Part shown: piece by piece, positions 1 to 5,871 of the stretch
Layout of the letters: each line of letters opens with the position of its first letter
Numbering within the stretch: the stretch's first letter is position 1
Assembly (NCBI GenBank): GCA_964564735.1
Contig: CAZMCH010000068.1
Location: 1 to 23,434, forward strand
From: CAZMCH01 sp964564735
Lineage (GTDB): Bacteria > Poribacteria > DTPJ01
Direction of reading: 5' to 3'
DNA length: 23,434 nt
Program-made: the position numbers and the translations under genes
Notes under the pieces: model-generated
Told to the model about the DNA's origin: nothing
Database searches by the model: none
The model's input: the letters and a program-made list of their open reading frames with translations, nothing else

Positions 1-57
1 ACTCGAAGAAATAAAGATGAGTCTCATTTCAAAATGAAAACAGTAATAAGATTATAC

Positions 58-86
58 TTGAAACACTTTTATTAAAGTATTATGAT
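58..86 (+). promoter_or_regulatory. Sigma-70-type promoter of the dgoD-like gene, with internal dyad
   Basis: A TTGAAA -35 box (58-63) and a TATGAT -10 box (81-86) are separated by exactly 17 bases, which predicts transcription from about position 93 and a leader of about 50 bases before the ATG at 142. The spacer contains an inverted repeat, ACTTT-tatt-AAAGT (65-78), placed where a repressor would block RNA polymerase. The boxes are read directly; regulation by a protein bound to the dyad is inference. The surrounding DNA is very AT-rich, so chance matches are possible. Confidence 0.55.
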
Positions 87-141
87 AATATTAATTATTA
101 CTGATAATTCATTCAATTCAATAATTTAAGAGGTAGATGAA

Positions 142-1245
142 ATGAAAATTACTAAACTGGAAACAATGCTTGTTAAGCCTCGTTGGCTGTTTTTGAAAAT
201 ACATACAGACGAAGGGCTTGTTGGGCTTGGTGAACCGATATTAGAAGGACGTGCTTTGACATGCGCCCAAGCTGTTGACGAACTTACGCCATATTTGATT
301 GGTAAAGACCCAAGACGTGTTGTTCATCACTGGCAAGCGATGTATCGTCATGCTTTCTATCGTGGCGGTCCCATTTTGACAAGTGCATTAAGCGGGGTCG
401 AGCAGGCGTTATGGGATTTGGCTGGGAAGTCTTTGGGAGTGCCTGTATATCAGCTTTTTGGCGGACCTACAAGGGACAGAATTCGCTTATACAGTGGTGC
501 AGGCGATCCAAATGGGATCAAAAATGGCATTTCAAGAGGATTCACTGCTTTTAAGACAGGTGTTGGTGTTGGTCGTCCTGCAAGGATAGTTGAGAATAAA
601 GCATTTATAGATCGCGCTACCGAACACTTTGCAAAATTGCGTGAAGCCGGAGGAAATGAGGTTGACATAGCGATTGATTTTCATGGTGCAATCAGCCCTC
701 AAACAGCAAAATTATTGATCAAAGCTTTAGAACCTTATCAACCAATGTTTATTGAAGAGCCTTGCCAGTGTCAGAATGTTGATGTTATGGCAGATATTGC
801 ACGTGGAACGCATCTGCCTATAGCAACAGGTGAGAGAATATTTACAAAATGGGGATTTCGTGAGATTCTGGAGAAACATGCAGCGAGTATCCTTCAGCCT
901 GATCTATGCCATGCAGGAGGAATTAACGAAGTTCGTATAATCGCAGGCATGGCAGAAGCATATTATGCAGGTGTTGCCCCTCATAATCCACTAGGACCGA
1001 TTTCTCTTGCGGCATGTATTCAGCTTGATGCCTCAATACCCAATTTTATAGCGCAAGAACATACAACTCTAGGCGAAGGCTATCTCAAAAATCCGTTTGT
1101 ATTCAAAGACGGGTTTGTTGAATTACCTACAGGTCCGGGTTTGGGGATTGAATTAGATGAAGATGCCCTTGAAGACAAGATCGATCACGATTGGCGAAAT
1201 CCAGAATCATATCACCCTGACGATAATTCAGTGGTAGATTGGTAA
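142..1245 (+). CDS. dgoD: D-galactonate dehydratase family protein (enolase superfamily)
   Basis: Enolase-superfamily sugar-acid dehydratase of 367 residues. The closest family I recognise is D-galactonate dehydratase, which makes 2-keto-3-deoxy-D-galactonate in the cytoplasm using Mg2+. The N-terminal capping domain covers about residues 1-110 and the barrel follows. Expected metal ligands are D179 (in AIDFHG), E205 (in FIEEP) and E231 (in ATGER). The catalytic acid/base residues fit H181 and H281 (in APHNPLGP), with D254 in QPDLCHAGG. The C-terminus DWRNP...H.DNSV.W is also characteristic of the DgoD group. Length is close to the E. coli enzyme as I remember it (about 380). The ATG at 142 follows an AGAGGT ribosome-binding site. 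It has its own promoter and is followed 17 bases later by a small secreted protein. The exact substrate (galactonate or a related aldonate) is not proven by motifs alone. Confidence 0.85.
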   Translation: MKITKLETMLVKPRWLFLKIHTDEGLVGLGEPILEGRALTCAQAVDELTPYLIGKDPRRVVHHWQAMYRHAFYRGGPILTSALSGVEQALWDLAGKSLGVPVYQLFGGPTRDRIRLYSGAGDPNGIKNGISRGFTAFKTGVGVGRPARIVENKAFIDRATEHFAKLREAGGNEVDIAIDFHGAISPQTAKLLIKALEPYQPMFIEEPCQCQNVDVMADIARGTHLPIATGERIFTKWGFREILEKHAASILQPDLCHAGGINEVRIIAGMAEAYYAGVAPHNPLGPISLAACIQLDASIPNFIAQEHTTLGEGYLKNPFVFKDGFVELPTGPGLGIELDEDALEDKIDHDWRNPESYHPDDNSVVDW

Positions 1246-1262
1246 TGCAAGGAGATAATATA

Positions 1263-1754
1263 ATGCGTAAAAGAAGCTTAATACTTGCAATTGGTCTTGG
1301 AATCGTATTTATACTCACTATTACCCTATGGCATGAACCGCAGGCGCAAGCCCCTATGGAAGGTGGACCTCCGGGCGGTGCGCCAAACATGATGGGCGGA
1401 TTTAGGGAACAGATGGCTATTACACAAGCACTACCATTAGACAGTTCATGGACTTTTTTATCATTTGAGGTCGAACTCTCTGATGAAGCACTGGTAAAAG
1501 CAAGAAAACTATATCAAGATGCTTGGAATCAGCGCAAAGAGAAGATTACCGATAAAATGGAGGAACTTCGAGGCGATCCCGATGCAATGAGTGGATTAAG
1601 GACAGAAGCAGAAAAAATTTGGTCTAACCTTAAAGCAAAACTAAATGAAATATTGACTCCTGAGCAATCCGAGAAATTGGCTACATGGGAAAAAGAGAAT
1701 AAAAATCAAGTAAGAATGATGCCCGGTGGAAGTGGCAACAGAAGACAAAGGTAA
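1263..1754 (+). CDS. Small secreted protein with LTxxQ (Spy/CpxP-like) character
   Basis: A 163-residue protein with a basic start (MRKR), a hydrophobic stretch at residues 6-22 and a likely signal peptidase I site after AQA (about residue 30), so probably periplasmic. After a Gly/Pro/Met-rich linker (31-50) it is helical and highly charged, and contains LSDEA (72-76) and LTPEQ (131-135). These resemble the paired LTxxQ motifs of Spy/CpxP-type periplasmic chaperones and metal-responsive proteins. The tail is Gly/Arg-rich. I chose the ATG at 1263 because AAGGAG lies at 1249-1254 with good spacing. A TTG at 1239 would overlap the upstream gene and spoil the signal peptide. Family membership is a motif-level inference. 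No two-component system or metal-resistance gene is adjacent, so its role is unknown. Confidence 0.7.
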   Translation: MRKRSLILAIGLGIVFILTITLWHEPQAQAPMEGGPPGGAPNMMGGFREQMAITQALPLDSSWTFLSFEVELSDEALVKARKLYQDAWNQRKEKITDKMEELRGDPDAMSGLRTEAEKIWSNLKAKLNEILTPEQSEKLATWEKENKNQVRMMPGGSGNRRQR

Positions 1755-1764
1755 TTGTGTTTTT

Positions 1765-2514
1765 ATGATAATTGAATTATCCGATATTCAAAAGGAAAGA
1801 TATAGCAGGCATTTAATGCTATCTGAAATAGGTGAAGATGGGCAGAAAAAGATAATGCAGGCAAAGGTTCTGGTTGTTGGTGCAGGTGGGCTTGGTTCGC
1901 CAATCAGCCTTTATCTTGCGTCTGCAGGTGTTGGACAATTGGGCATTATTGACGCTGATGTTGTTGACATTAGCAATCTTCAGCGTCAGATAATTCATTC
2001 AACCGAAACGATTGACGTTCCAAAGGTTATTTCAGCAAGGGAACGCATTAATAAGCTAAATCCTGATGTAGAGGTTATCACATATCAGGAAAGATTTACT
2101 GACGATAATTCGGCTGATATTGTGCAGGGATATGATATTGTCGTTGATGCTTGTGATAATTTGCCTACAAGGTATGTTATCAATGATGCCTGCCTATTAT
2201 GTAATAAGCCATTTGTTCACGGTAGTATATATCAATTTGAGGGCATGGCTACAGTATTCTTGCCGAAAGAGGGACCTTGTTATAGATGCCTTTATCCCAA
2301 TCCTCCGCCTGATCAAATAATGCCGGGACCGATGGATCGAGGTTTGTTAGGTGTGCTTCCGGGGGTTATCGGCACAATACAAGCTACCGAAGTATTAAAA
2401 CTAATACTTGGATTAGGCGAATCTCTCAATGGCAGATTATTAGTTTATAATGCGCTAAATATGGATTTTGAAATGTTGGAAATCAAGAGAAATCCTGATT
2501 GTATAAAGCATTAA
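1765..2514 (+). CDS. ThiF/MoeB/HesA-family adenylyltransferase (E1-like), catalytic Cys loop altered
   Basis: A 249-residue E1-like enzyme. The family adenylates the C-terminal glycine of a ubiquitin-like sulfur carrier (ThiS, MoaD and similar) for thiamine, molybdopterin or cysteine synthesis. Seen: the N-terminal ERYSRH...EIGEDGQ signature, the nucleotide loop VVGAGGLGS (37-45), D63/D65 and the arginine in ISNLQRQ (69-75), and VVDACDN (127-132). A zinc pair CYRC lies at 172-175. The usual second CxxC is replaced by C246-x-x-H249 at the very C-terminus, so a Cys3His site is possible. The loop that normally reads SCAEAG, with the conserved cysteine, reads PGPMDRG here (187-193). I start at ATG 1765 (family-like N-terminus); a GTG at 1726 overlaps the previous gene. 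No ThiS/MoaD partner lies in the window, so the pathway cannot be named. Confidence 0.85.
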   Translation: MIIELSDIQKERYSRHLMLSEIGEDGQKKIMQAKVLVVGAGGLGSPISLYLASAGVGQLGIIDADVVDISNLQRQIIHSTETIDVPKVISARERINKLNPDVEVITYQERFTDDNSADIVQGYDIVVDACDNLPTRYVINDACLLCNKPFVHGSIYQFEGMATVFLPKEGPCYRCLYPNPPPDQIMPGPMDRGLLGVLPGVIGTIQATEVLKLILGLGESLNGRLLVYNALNMDFEMLEIKRNPDCIKH

Positions 2515-3302
2515 CTTTCCATAGCATTATTCAGGAGTTCAAGCGATTCGTTTATATCTTTTGTGCTATAATGTCTTGCTTCTAGAGTAAATATGCCTTT
2601 ATATCCATGCCTTTTTAGTTCGCTAAATGCAAATGCAAAGTCAGTCTTGCCCATTCCGGGCAAGCAATAAAATCTTCTACCACTTGCATCGACGGGACTA
2701 CCATTATAATCTCTTATATGGACGTTGCTTATTCTACTCGCAAACTTTGCTACATCAGCGATTTCCATATCCCATGCGGCAAATTCAAGGTCAAGTGTAA
2801 AGCTAAAGGCAGTATCCAAATTGTTATAGAGATATTCCGCAGTTGGAACATATCCACCACCTTTTGTATGTGGTATGAATTCAACTGATATATTTACACC
2901 ATGATCAATTGCATAGTCTTTGAGGCTATACAGACTCTCAAGGTTTCGGCTGAGCTTCGGATCAACGCTGTTCTGATCCCAAAGATGAGTTGTTAAAATA
3001 TGTATATCTAGTTCATGAGCAATCTCAATGCTTTCTTTGATAAGCCTTATGGCTTCATTATGGCTTTCGTCATCTGTTTCACTTAAAAGCCTTCCAGTAT
3101 GCTTTGGTCCGTGCATAGAGTCAAACTTGAAGCCCGCTGATTTCAATTCCCTGATTACATCACGGGAATGATCCGTCCATATAGTATAAACCATGAATTC
3201 ATAGCCGGGACAGTTAACATAATTCATTTCTTCAATCAAGAAGCGATGATCCATCACTCCAAGACACGCTACAGAACAATTGATTTTGTTATTTCCTTTT
3301 AT
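2511..3302 (-). CDS. Sugar phosphate isomerase/epimerase (xylose isomerase-like TIM barrel), start uncertain
   Basis: TIM-barrel protein of the AP endonuclease family 2 / xylose-isomerase-like fold (the PF01261 type). These are metal-dependent sugar isomerases or epimerases. Candidate metal ligands appear in barrel order: HGPKH, TTHLWD, SVEFIPH (Glu), TLDLEFAAWD (Asp), NVHIRD (His) and TLEARH (Glu). The start is a problem. The first barrel strand, INCSVACLG, must be included, yet no ATG, GTG or TTG lies just before it in frame. AAAAGGAG sits at ideal spacing before an in-frame ATA at 3302. An ATG at 3310 is one frame off and would read in frame if the next A-run were one base longer. A TTG at 3368 lies inside the upstream zinc-ribbon gene, and GTG/ATG at 3257/3254 would cut off strand 1. 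I list 3302 as the least bad choice. Its stop interlocks with that of the convergent ThiF-type gene. Substrate unknown. Confidence 0.7.
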   Translation of the reverse strand: MKGNNKINCSVACLGVMDHRFLIEEMNYVNCPGYEFMVYTIWTDHSRDVIRELKSAGFKFDSMHGPKHTGRLLSETDDESHNEAIRLIKESIEIAHELDIHILTTHLWDQNSVDPKLSRNLESLYSLKDYAIDHGVNISVEFIPHTKGGGYVPTAEYLYNNLDTAFSFTLDLEFAAWDMEIADVAKFASRISNVHIRDYNGSPVDASGRRFYCLPGMGKTDFAFAFSELKRHGYKGIFTLEARHYSTKDINESLELLNNAMES

Positions 3303-3318
3303 TTTGACATCTCCTTTT

Positions 3319-3534
3319 CTATCCGCATTTTGGGCAGACAAAGAAACAGGTATAATATGTCCTGCCAAACCCCCAATATGGAGTCATAACAAGCTCTTTT
3401 TCTGCTTGGCACTTAGGACAAATTATATCAACTTTTGTGTCTTCATCTTCTAGCATTTTGGAATAATCAAGTTCATTTTTATCAATTTTCACCTTAAATT
3501 CTTTTCTCTGCTTTATTTTTCTATCAATTCCCAT
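3319..3534 (-). CDS. Small zinc-ribbon protein (hypothetical)
   Basis: A 71-residue protein with a basic N-terminus (KIKQRKEFKVKI), an acidic stretch (SKMLEDEDTKVD) and a C-terminal zinc ribbon made of two CPKC knuckles. The second knuckle ends one residue before the stop (CPKCG). The region between them (TPYWGFGRTYYTC) is aromatic-rich. I do not recognise a specific family; small single-ribbon proteins often bind nucleic acid or a protein partner. The ATG at 3534 is preceded by an AGGA-containing site at reasonable spacing, and a TATAAT-like box on the minus strand (3567-3562) could serve as its -10. The isomerase-type gene follows 16 bases after its TAG, so the two probably form one transcript. 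Regular Cys spacing makes it more likely real than chance. Confidence 0.65.
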   Translation of the reverse strand: MGIDRKIKQRKEFKVKIDKNELDYSKMLEDEDTKVDIICPKCQAEKELVMTPYWGFGRTYYTCFFVCPKCG

Positions 3535-3693
3535 GTTTAATAATCCTGAAAGTTATTGTTTATTATAAATACACTTAAATATAATTTATCATATACATAT
3601 TATAAGATCAAGCCCTTTATTGATTAACTTACAATGTTGAAAGACAAACATGAGTTGGGCAATTTTTAGCTCAGAAACTCAAAAAATCTTTGC

Positions 3694-3722
3694 TTGACCT
3701 TGTAATTATAAGGTGGTATAAT
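3694..3722 (+). promoter_or_regulatory. Near-consensus sigma-70 promoter for the rpsF operon
   Basis: TTGACC (3694-3699) and TATAAT (3717-3722) are exactly 17 bases apart, one mismatch from the full consensus. Transcription would begin near 3729, giving an unusually long leader of about 350 bases before the rpsF start at 4077. This matches a highly expressed ribosomal-protein operon. Use of this promoter is inferred from the boxes only. Confidence 0.7.
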
Positions 3723-3737
3723 AATATAAAACAATAC

Positions 3738-3880
3738 AAGTTTGATATAAGAATAGTTTTTTGATGATGATTTTGCCATTCACAAGAAAGATGGGACCCA
3801 GTTTTTTGAATGTTTTATGGATTCCAGTTTACAGCCTTCGCAGGAATGACAAAAACAATATAGTTTTTTATACCAAACTT
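3738..3880. repeat. MITE-like element with imperfect 12-base terminal inverted repeats
   Basis: AAGTTTGATATA at 3738-3749 and TATACCAAACTT at 3869-3880 are inverted repeats matching at 11 of 12 positions. Each is followed internally, in the same orientation, by a copy of ATAGTTTTTT (about 3753 and 3862). The 143-base element encodes nothing and contains a REP-like palindrome. Size and layout fit a miniature inverted-repeat element or its remnant. Mobility and copy number cannot be judged from one copy. Confidence 0.45.
3818..3850. repeat. REP-like palindromic core (GGATTCC...GGAATGAC)
   Basis: ATTCC at 3821-3825 pairs with GGAAT at 3843-3847, within a sequence of the form tGGATTCC...CTTCGCAGGAATGAC. 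From general knowledge this resembles the widespread dispersed palindromes of the type GGATTCC-CGC...GCGGGAATGAC found between genes in many bacteria. It looks degenerate here. Confidence 0.45.
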
Positions 3881-4032
3881 ACGTTAAATAGGTTATCGCA
3901 GTAATCCTCTGGACAATCTTATTATTCCTGCCAGTATCACAATACAGAAAACACTATGGCAGAAACATGCCAGATTTACCGAAATTTACTGCTCAAACGA
4001 ATTATCTATTGGTATTTAGGGTAATTATCCCT

Positions 4033-4065
4033 GGTCCTATAATCTGGACCCTTATGTCCAAAGGG
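4033..4065 (+). promoter_or_regulatory. Mutually exclusive hairpins covering the rpsF ribosome-binding site
   Basis: Three short stems compete just before rpsF: GGTCC (4033-4037) with GGACC (4046-4050), TGGAC (4045-4049) with GTCCA (4056-4060), and CCCTT (4049-4053) with AAGGG (4061-4065). The last includes the start of the GGGAGG ribosome-binding site (4063-4068). Only one of the overlapping stems can form at a time, so the segment could switch access to the rpsF start. Autoregulatory leader RNAs bound by the S6:S18 complex are known in bacteria. I could not confidently place that conserved motif here. Confidence 0.35.
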
Positions 4066-4076
4066 AGGAATTCATT

Positions 4077-4478
4077 TTGAATAAATACGAAACAATCATT
4101 ATTATCGATCCAAATTCTGAAAAGGAAGTTGTCGATAAGATAGTTTCAGATGTAATTGGTATTATATCTGATGATGGTGTTGGAACCATTACCAAAAACG
4201 AAAATTGGGGCAAAAAAAAGCTGGCTTATGAAATCAAAGGTAATAAAGAAGGCATATATGTATTAATAGATTATGAGACAGCCTCACAAAAAATTCAAAG
4301 ACTAGAAAGATACTGCTCATTAAGCGAAATTGTTTTAAAATGTATGACAGTTAGAGCAGAAGAATTACCAGAACCAAGACAGAGAGAAATCACTAAACCA
4401 ACATTTGCTGATGATGACGAAGATGATGATTTCGATATCCGAGATTTTGATGATGATGACGAAGAAGATGATGATTAG
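4077..4478 (+). CDS. rpsF: 30S ribosomal protein bS6 with acidic C-terminal tail
   Basis: Protein bS6 of the small subunit platform, which binds 16S rRNA together with bS18. The 133-residue product starts MNKYETIIIIDPN and has the usual core to about residue 105 (NWGKKKLAYEIKG, then SLSEIVLKCMTVR). Residues 112-133 form a strongly acidic tail of almost only Asp and Glu, encoded by a GAT/GAC/GAA-rich stretch (about 4410-4475). S6 proteins often have variable acidic tails (E. coli S6 is glutamylated), but this one is long and dense. The start is TTG at 4077, eight bases after GGAGG (4064-4068). First gene of rpsF-ssb-rpsR-rplI, a conserved bacterial order. The leader hairpins suggest translational control. 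Confidence 0.95.
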   Translation: MNKYETIIIIDPNSEKEVVDKIVSDVIGIISDDGVGTITKNENWGKKKLAYEIKGNKEGIYVLIDYETASQKIQRLERYCSLSEIVLKCMTVRAEELPEPRQREITKPTFADDDEDDDFDIRDFDDDDEEDDD

Positions 4479-4542
4479 ATTTAGGTGAAAAATAAAATGA
4501 GTTGTCTTCATACCTTCTGACCGTAATAAAAAGGAGAACGAC

Positions 4543-4932
4543 ATGGCAAGTCTAAACAAAGTATTTTTAATTGGTAATCTGACAAGAGACCCAGAACTTC
4601 GCTATACTCCTAGTGGAACGGCTGTCGCAAATTTTGGTTTAGCCACTAATCGAAAATATAAAGGCCAAGATGGCGAAATGAAGGAAGAGACATGCTTTGT
4701 AGACATCGTCACTTGGGGAAAGACAGCCGAGAATTGCTCAAACTATCTATCAAAAGGAAGACCTGTTTTTATTGAGGGAAGACTGCAATTTCGTTCTTGG
4801 GAAACTGATGATGGGCAAAAAAGAAGTAAACTTGATGTTATCGCCGACCGAATTCAGTTTCTAGGTGGACCAAGGTCTGAAGATGGCTTAAATGTTCCCG
4901 ATGACGAAGCAGACGACGATATACCATTTTAA
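4543..4932 (+). CDS. ssb: Single-stranded DNA-binding protein
   Basis: SSB coats single-stranded DNA during replication, repair and recombination. The product has 129 residues: an OB fold from NKVFLIGNLTRDPELRYTPSG to about residue 108 (DRIQFLGG), then a very short linker. It ends in the canonical acidic tip DDDIPF, which recruits partner proteins in well-studied SSBs. It is shorter than E. coli SSB because the long Gly/Pro/Gln-rich linker is nearly absent. The ATG at 4543 follows AAGGAG with good spacing. It lies 64 bases after rpsF and just before rpsR, the usual arrangement. Confidence 0.97.
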   Translation: MASLNKVFLIGNLTRDPELRYTPSGTAVANFGLATNRKYKGQDGEMKEETCFVDIVTWGKTAENCSNYLSKGRPVFIEGRLQFRSWETDDGQKRSKLDVIADRIQFLGGPRSEDGLNVPDDEADDDIPF

Positions 4933-4949
4933 CATTGGAGAGATTAATA

Positions 4950-5192
4950 ATGGAGAAATATTATTACACAGATACTACCAAGAAACGCCGAAAGCTTTGC
5001 AGGCTTTGTGGTGATAATATAGAGAGTGTTGACTATAAAGATATAGAACTTTTGAGAACTTTTACAACAGAAAGAGGCAAAATAATTCCTAGAAGGATTT
5101 CTGGAAACTGCGCCAAACATCAAAGACAGATAACTGTTGCAATAAAGCGCGCAAGAAATATTGCTTTGATGCCATTCACAAAAAAGTCATAA
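4950..5192 (+). CDS. rpsR: 30S ribosomal protein bS18
   Basis: Protein bS18, the partner of bS6 on the 30S platform. The product has 80 residues and shows the family core: KLCRLC (a CxxC pair that may bind zinc), DYKDIELLRTF, GKIIPRRISGNCAKHQRQ and AIKRARNIALMPF. I start at the ATG at 4950, nine bases after GGAG (4937-4940). An upstream TTG at 4935 overlaps that site and is unlikely. It lies 17 bases behind ssb and belongs to the same operon. Confidence 0.96.
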   Translation: MEKYYYTDTTKKRRKLCRLCGDNIESVDYKDIELLRTFTTERGKIIPRRISGNCAKHQRQITVAIKRARNIALMPFTKKS

Positions 5193-5220
5193 TTGCCAAT
5201 CAATTTGATATATAATATAT

Positions 5221-5239
5221 GCAGGGATTTTTTCCTTGC
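5221..5239 (+). terminator. Hairpin between rpsR and rplI (possible attenuator)
   Basis: GCAGGGA (5221-5227) pairs with TCCTTGC (5233-5239) over seven base pairs including one G-U, with a TTTTT loop. The DNA after it is T-rich (ctgttttgta). It could partly terminate transcription between rpsR and rplI or protect mRNA ends. The stem is short, so the call is tentative. Confidence 0.35.
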
Positions 5240-5281
5240 CTGTTTTGTATTTATTACAAACAAAATCAATGGAGTAAGTAT

Positions 5282-5734
5282 ATGGAGGTTATCTTAAAAG
5301 CAAACATAGAAAAACTTGGCGTAGTTGGTGATTTGATTAATGTTGCAGATGGATATGCACGTAATTATCTGATCCCTCGCAAACTTGCCATAGAGGCTAC
5401 CGATAAGAATCGACGTTTTCTTGAGCATGAAAGAAAGATAGAGATTGACCGTGCAACCAAACATGCCAAAGATGCTGAAAAAATCGCAGAACAACTATCA
5501 GGCGTTTCTTGCACAATAACTGTTCAAGCAGGAGAAAATGATCGCCTGTTTGGTTCTGTAACAAATATCGATATAGCAAATGCCCTTGCAGAACAGGGCT
5601 TTTCAGTTGATAGAAAGAATATAATCCTCGAAGAACCAATAAAAGAACTTGGTATATTTACTGTTCCAGTAAGAGTATATCATGAGATAATCGCTAATAT
5701 CAAGGTTTGGATTGTCAAAGCACAAGATAATTGA
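5282..5734 (+). CDS. rplI: 50S ribosomal protein bL9
   Basis: Protein bL9 of the large subunit, a 23S rRNA-binding protein with two domains joined by a long helix. The 150-residue product begins MEVILKANIEKLGVVGDLINVADGYARNYLIPRKLA, matching the family N-domain. A charged connecting helix (about residues 41-75) and the C-domain (RLFGSVTNIDIANAL...) follow. The ATG at 5282 lies seven bases after GGAG (5271-5274). The longer reading from 5219 adds a non-family leader and is rejected. Last gene of the ribosomal cluster; a strong hairpin follows. Confidence 0.96.
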   Translation: MEVILKANIEKLGVVGDLINVADGYARNYLIPRKLAIEATDKNRRFLEHERKIEIDRATKHAKDAEKIAEQLSGVSCTITVQAGENDRLFGSVTNIDIANALAEQGFSVDRKNIILEEPIKELGIFTVPVRVYHEIIANIKVWIVKAQDN

Positions 5735-5772
5735 TATTGCATTTTTTATTCTTCAAAATATAATATTTTAAA

Positions 5773-5795
5773 AAAGGCGAGTTAATCTCGCCTTT
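5773..5795. terminator. Hairpin terminator after rplI
   Basis: AAAGGCGAG (5773-5781) and CTCGCCTTT (5787-5795) form a perfect nine-base stem with a TTAAT loop. Rightward it is followed by a T-rich stretch (atcttattctttt); leftward it is followed by six T on the minus strand. It can therefore work in both directions. It separates the ribosomal operon from dnaB. Confidence 0.8.
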
Positions 5796-5871
5796 ATCTT
5801 ATTCTTTTCATATTTAATTATTTTTTCATAGAGTTTTTATTGTCTAGGAAATTATATTTTTTGTGTTAATT

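Larger units (their letters stand above)
3535..4076. other. 542-base gene-free region between divergent units
   Basis: No convincing coding region on either strand. From left to right it holds the probable promoter area of the leftward zinc-ribbon gene and a bulged hairpin (GAGT/ACTC and TGGGC/GCTCA, 3652-3680). It then has a strong rightward promoter (3694-3722), a MITE-like inverted-repeat element (3738-3880), a 5-bp stem hairpin TGGCA/TGCCA (3957-3972) and the folded segment in front of rpsF (4033-4065). A second TATAAT lies at 4038-4043 but lacks a good -35 box. Confidence 0.6.

Noticed and set aside
3319..3321. Readthrough fusion of the zinc-ribbon and the isomerase-type protein
   Set aside because: The separating codon is TAG, the genes are in different frames, and a ribosome-binding site lies between them.
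3973..3990. CCG-containing segment as the S6:S18 leader motif
   Set aside because: A CCG trinucleotide is present at 3979-3981, but I could not draw the expected two flanking stems, so I do not claim the known motif.
5205..5216. TATAAT box before rplI as an internal promoter
   Set aside because: The closest -35-like TTGCCA is only 12 bases away and the DNA is very AT-rich; not supported.
5219..5281. N-terminal extension of bL9
   Set aside because: The added residues are not part of the family, and the ATG at 5282 has a good ribosome-binding site.
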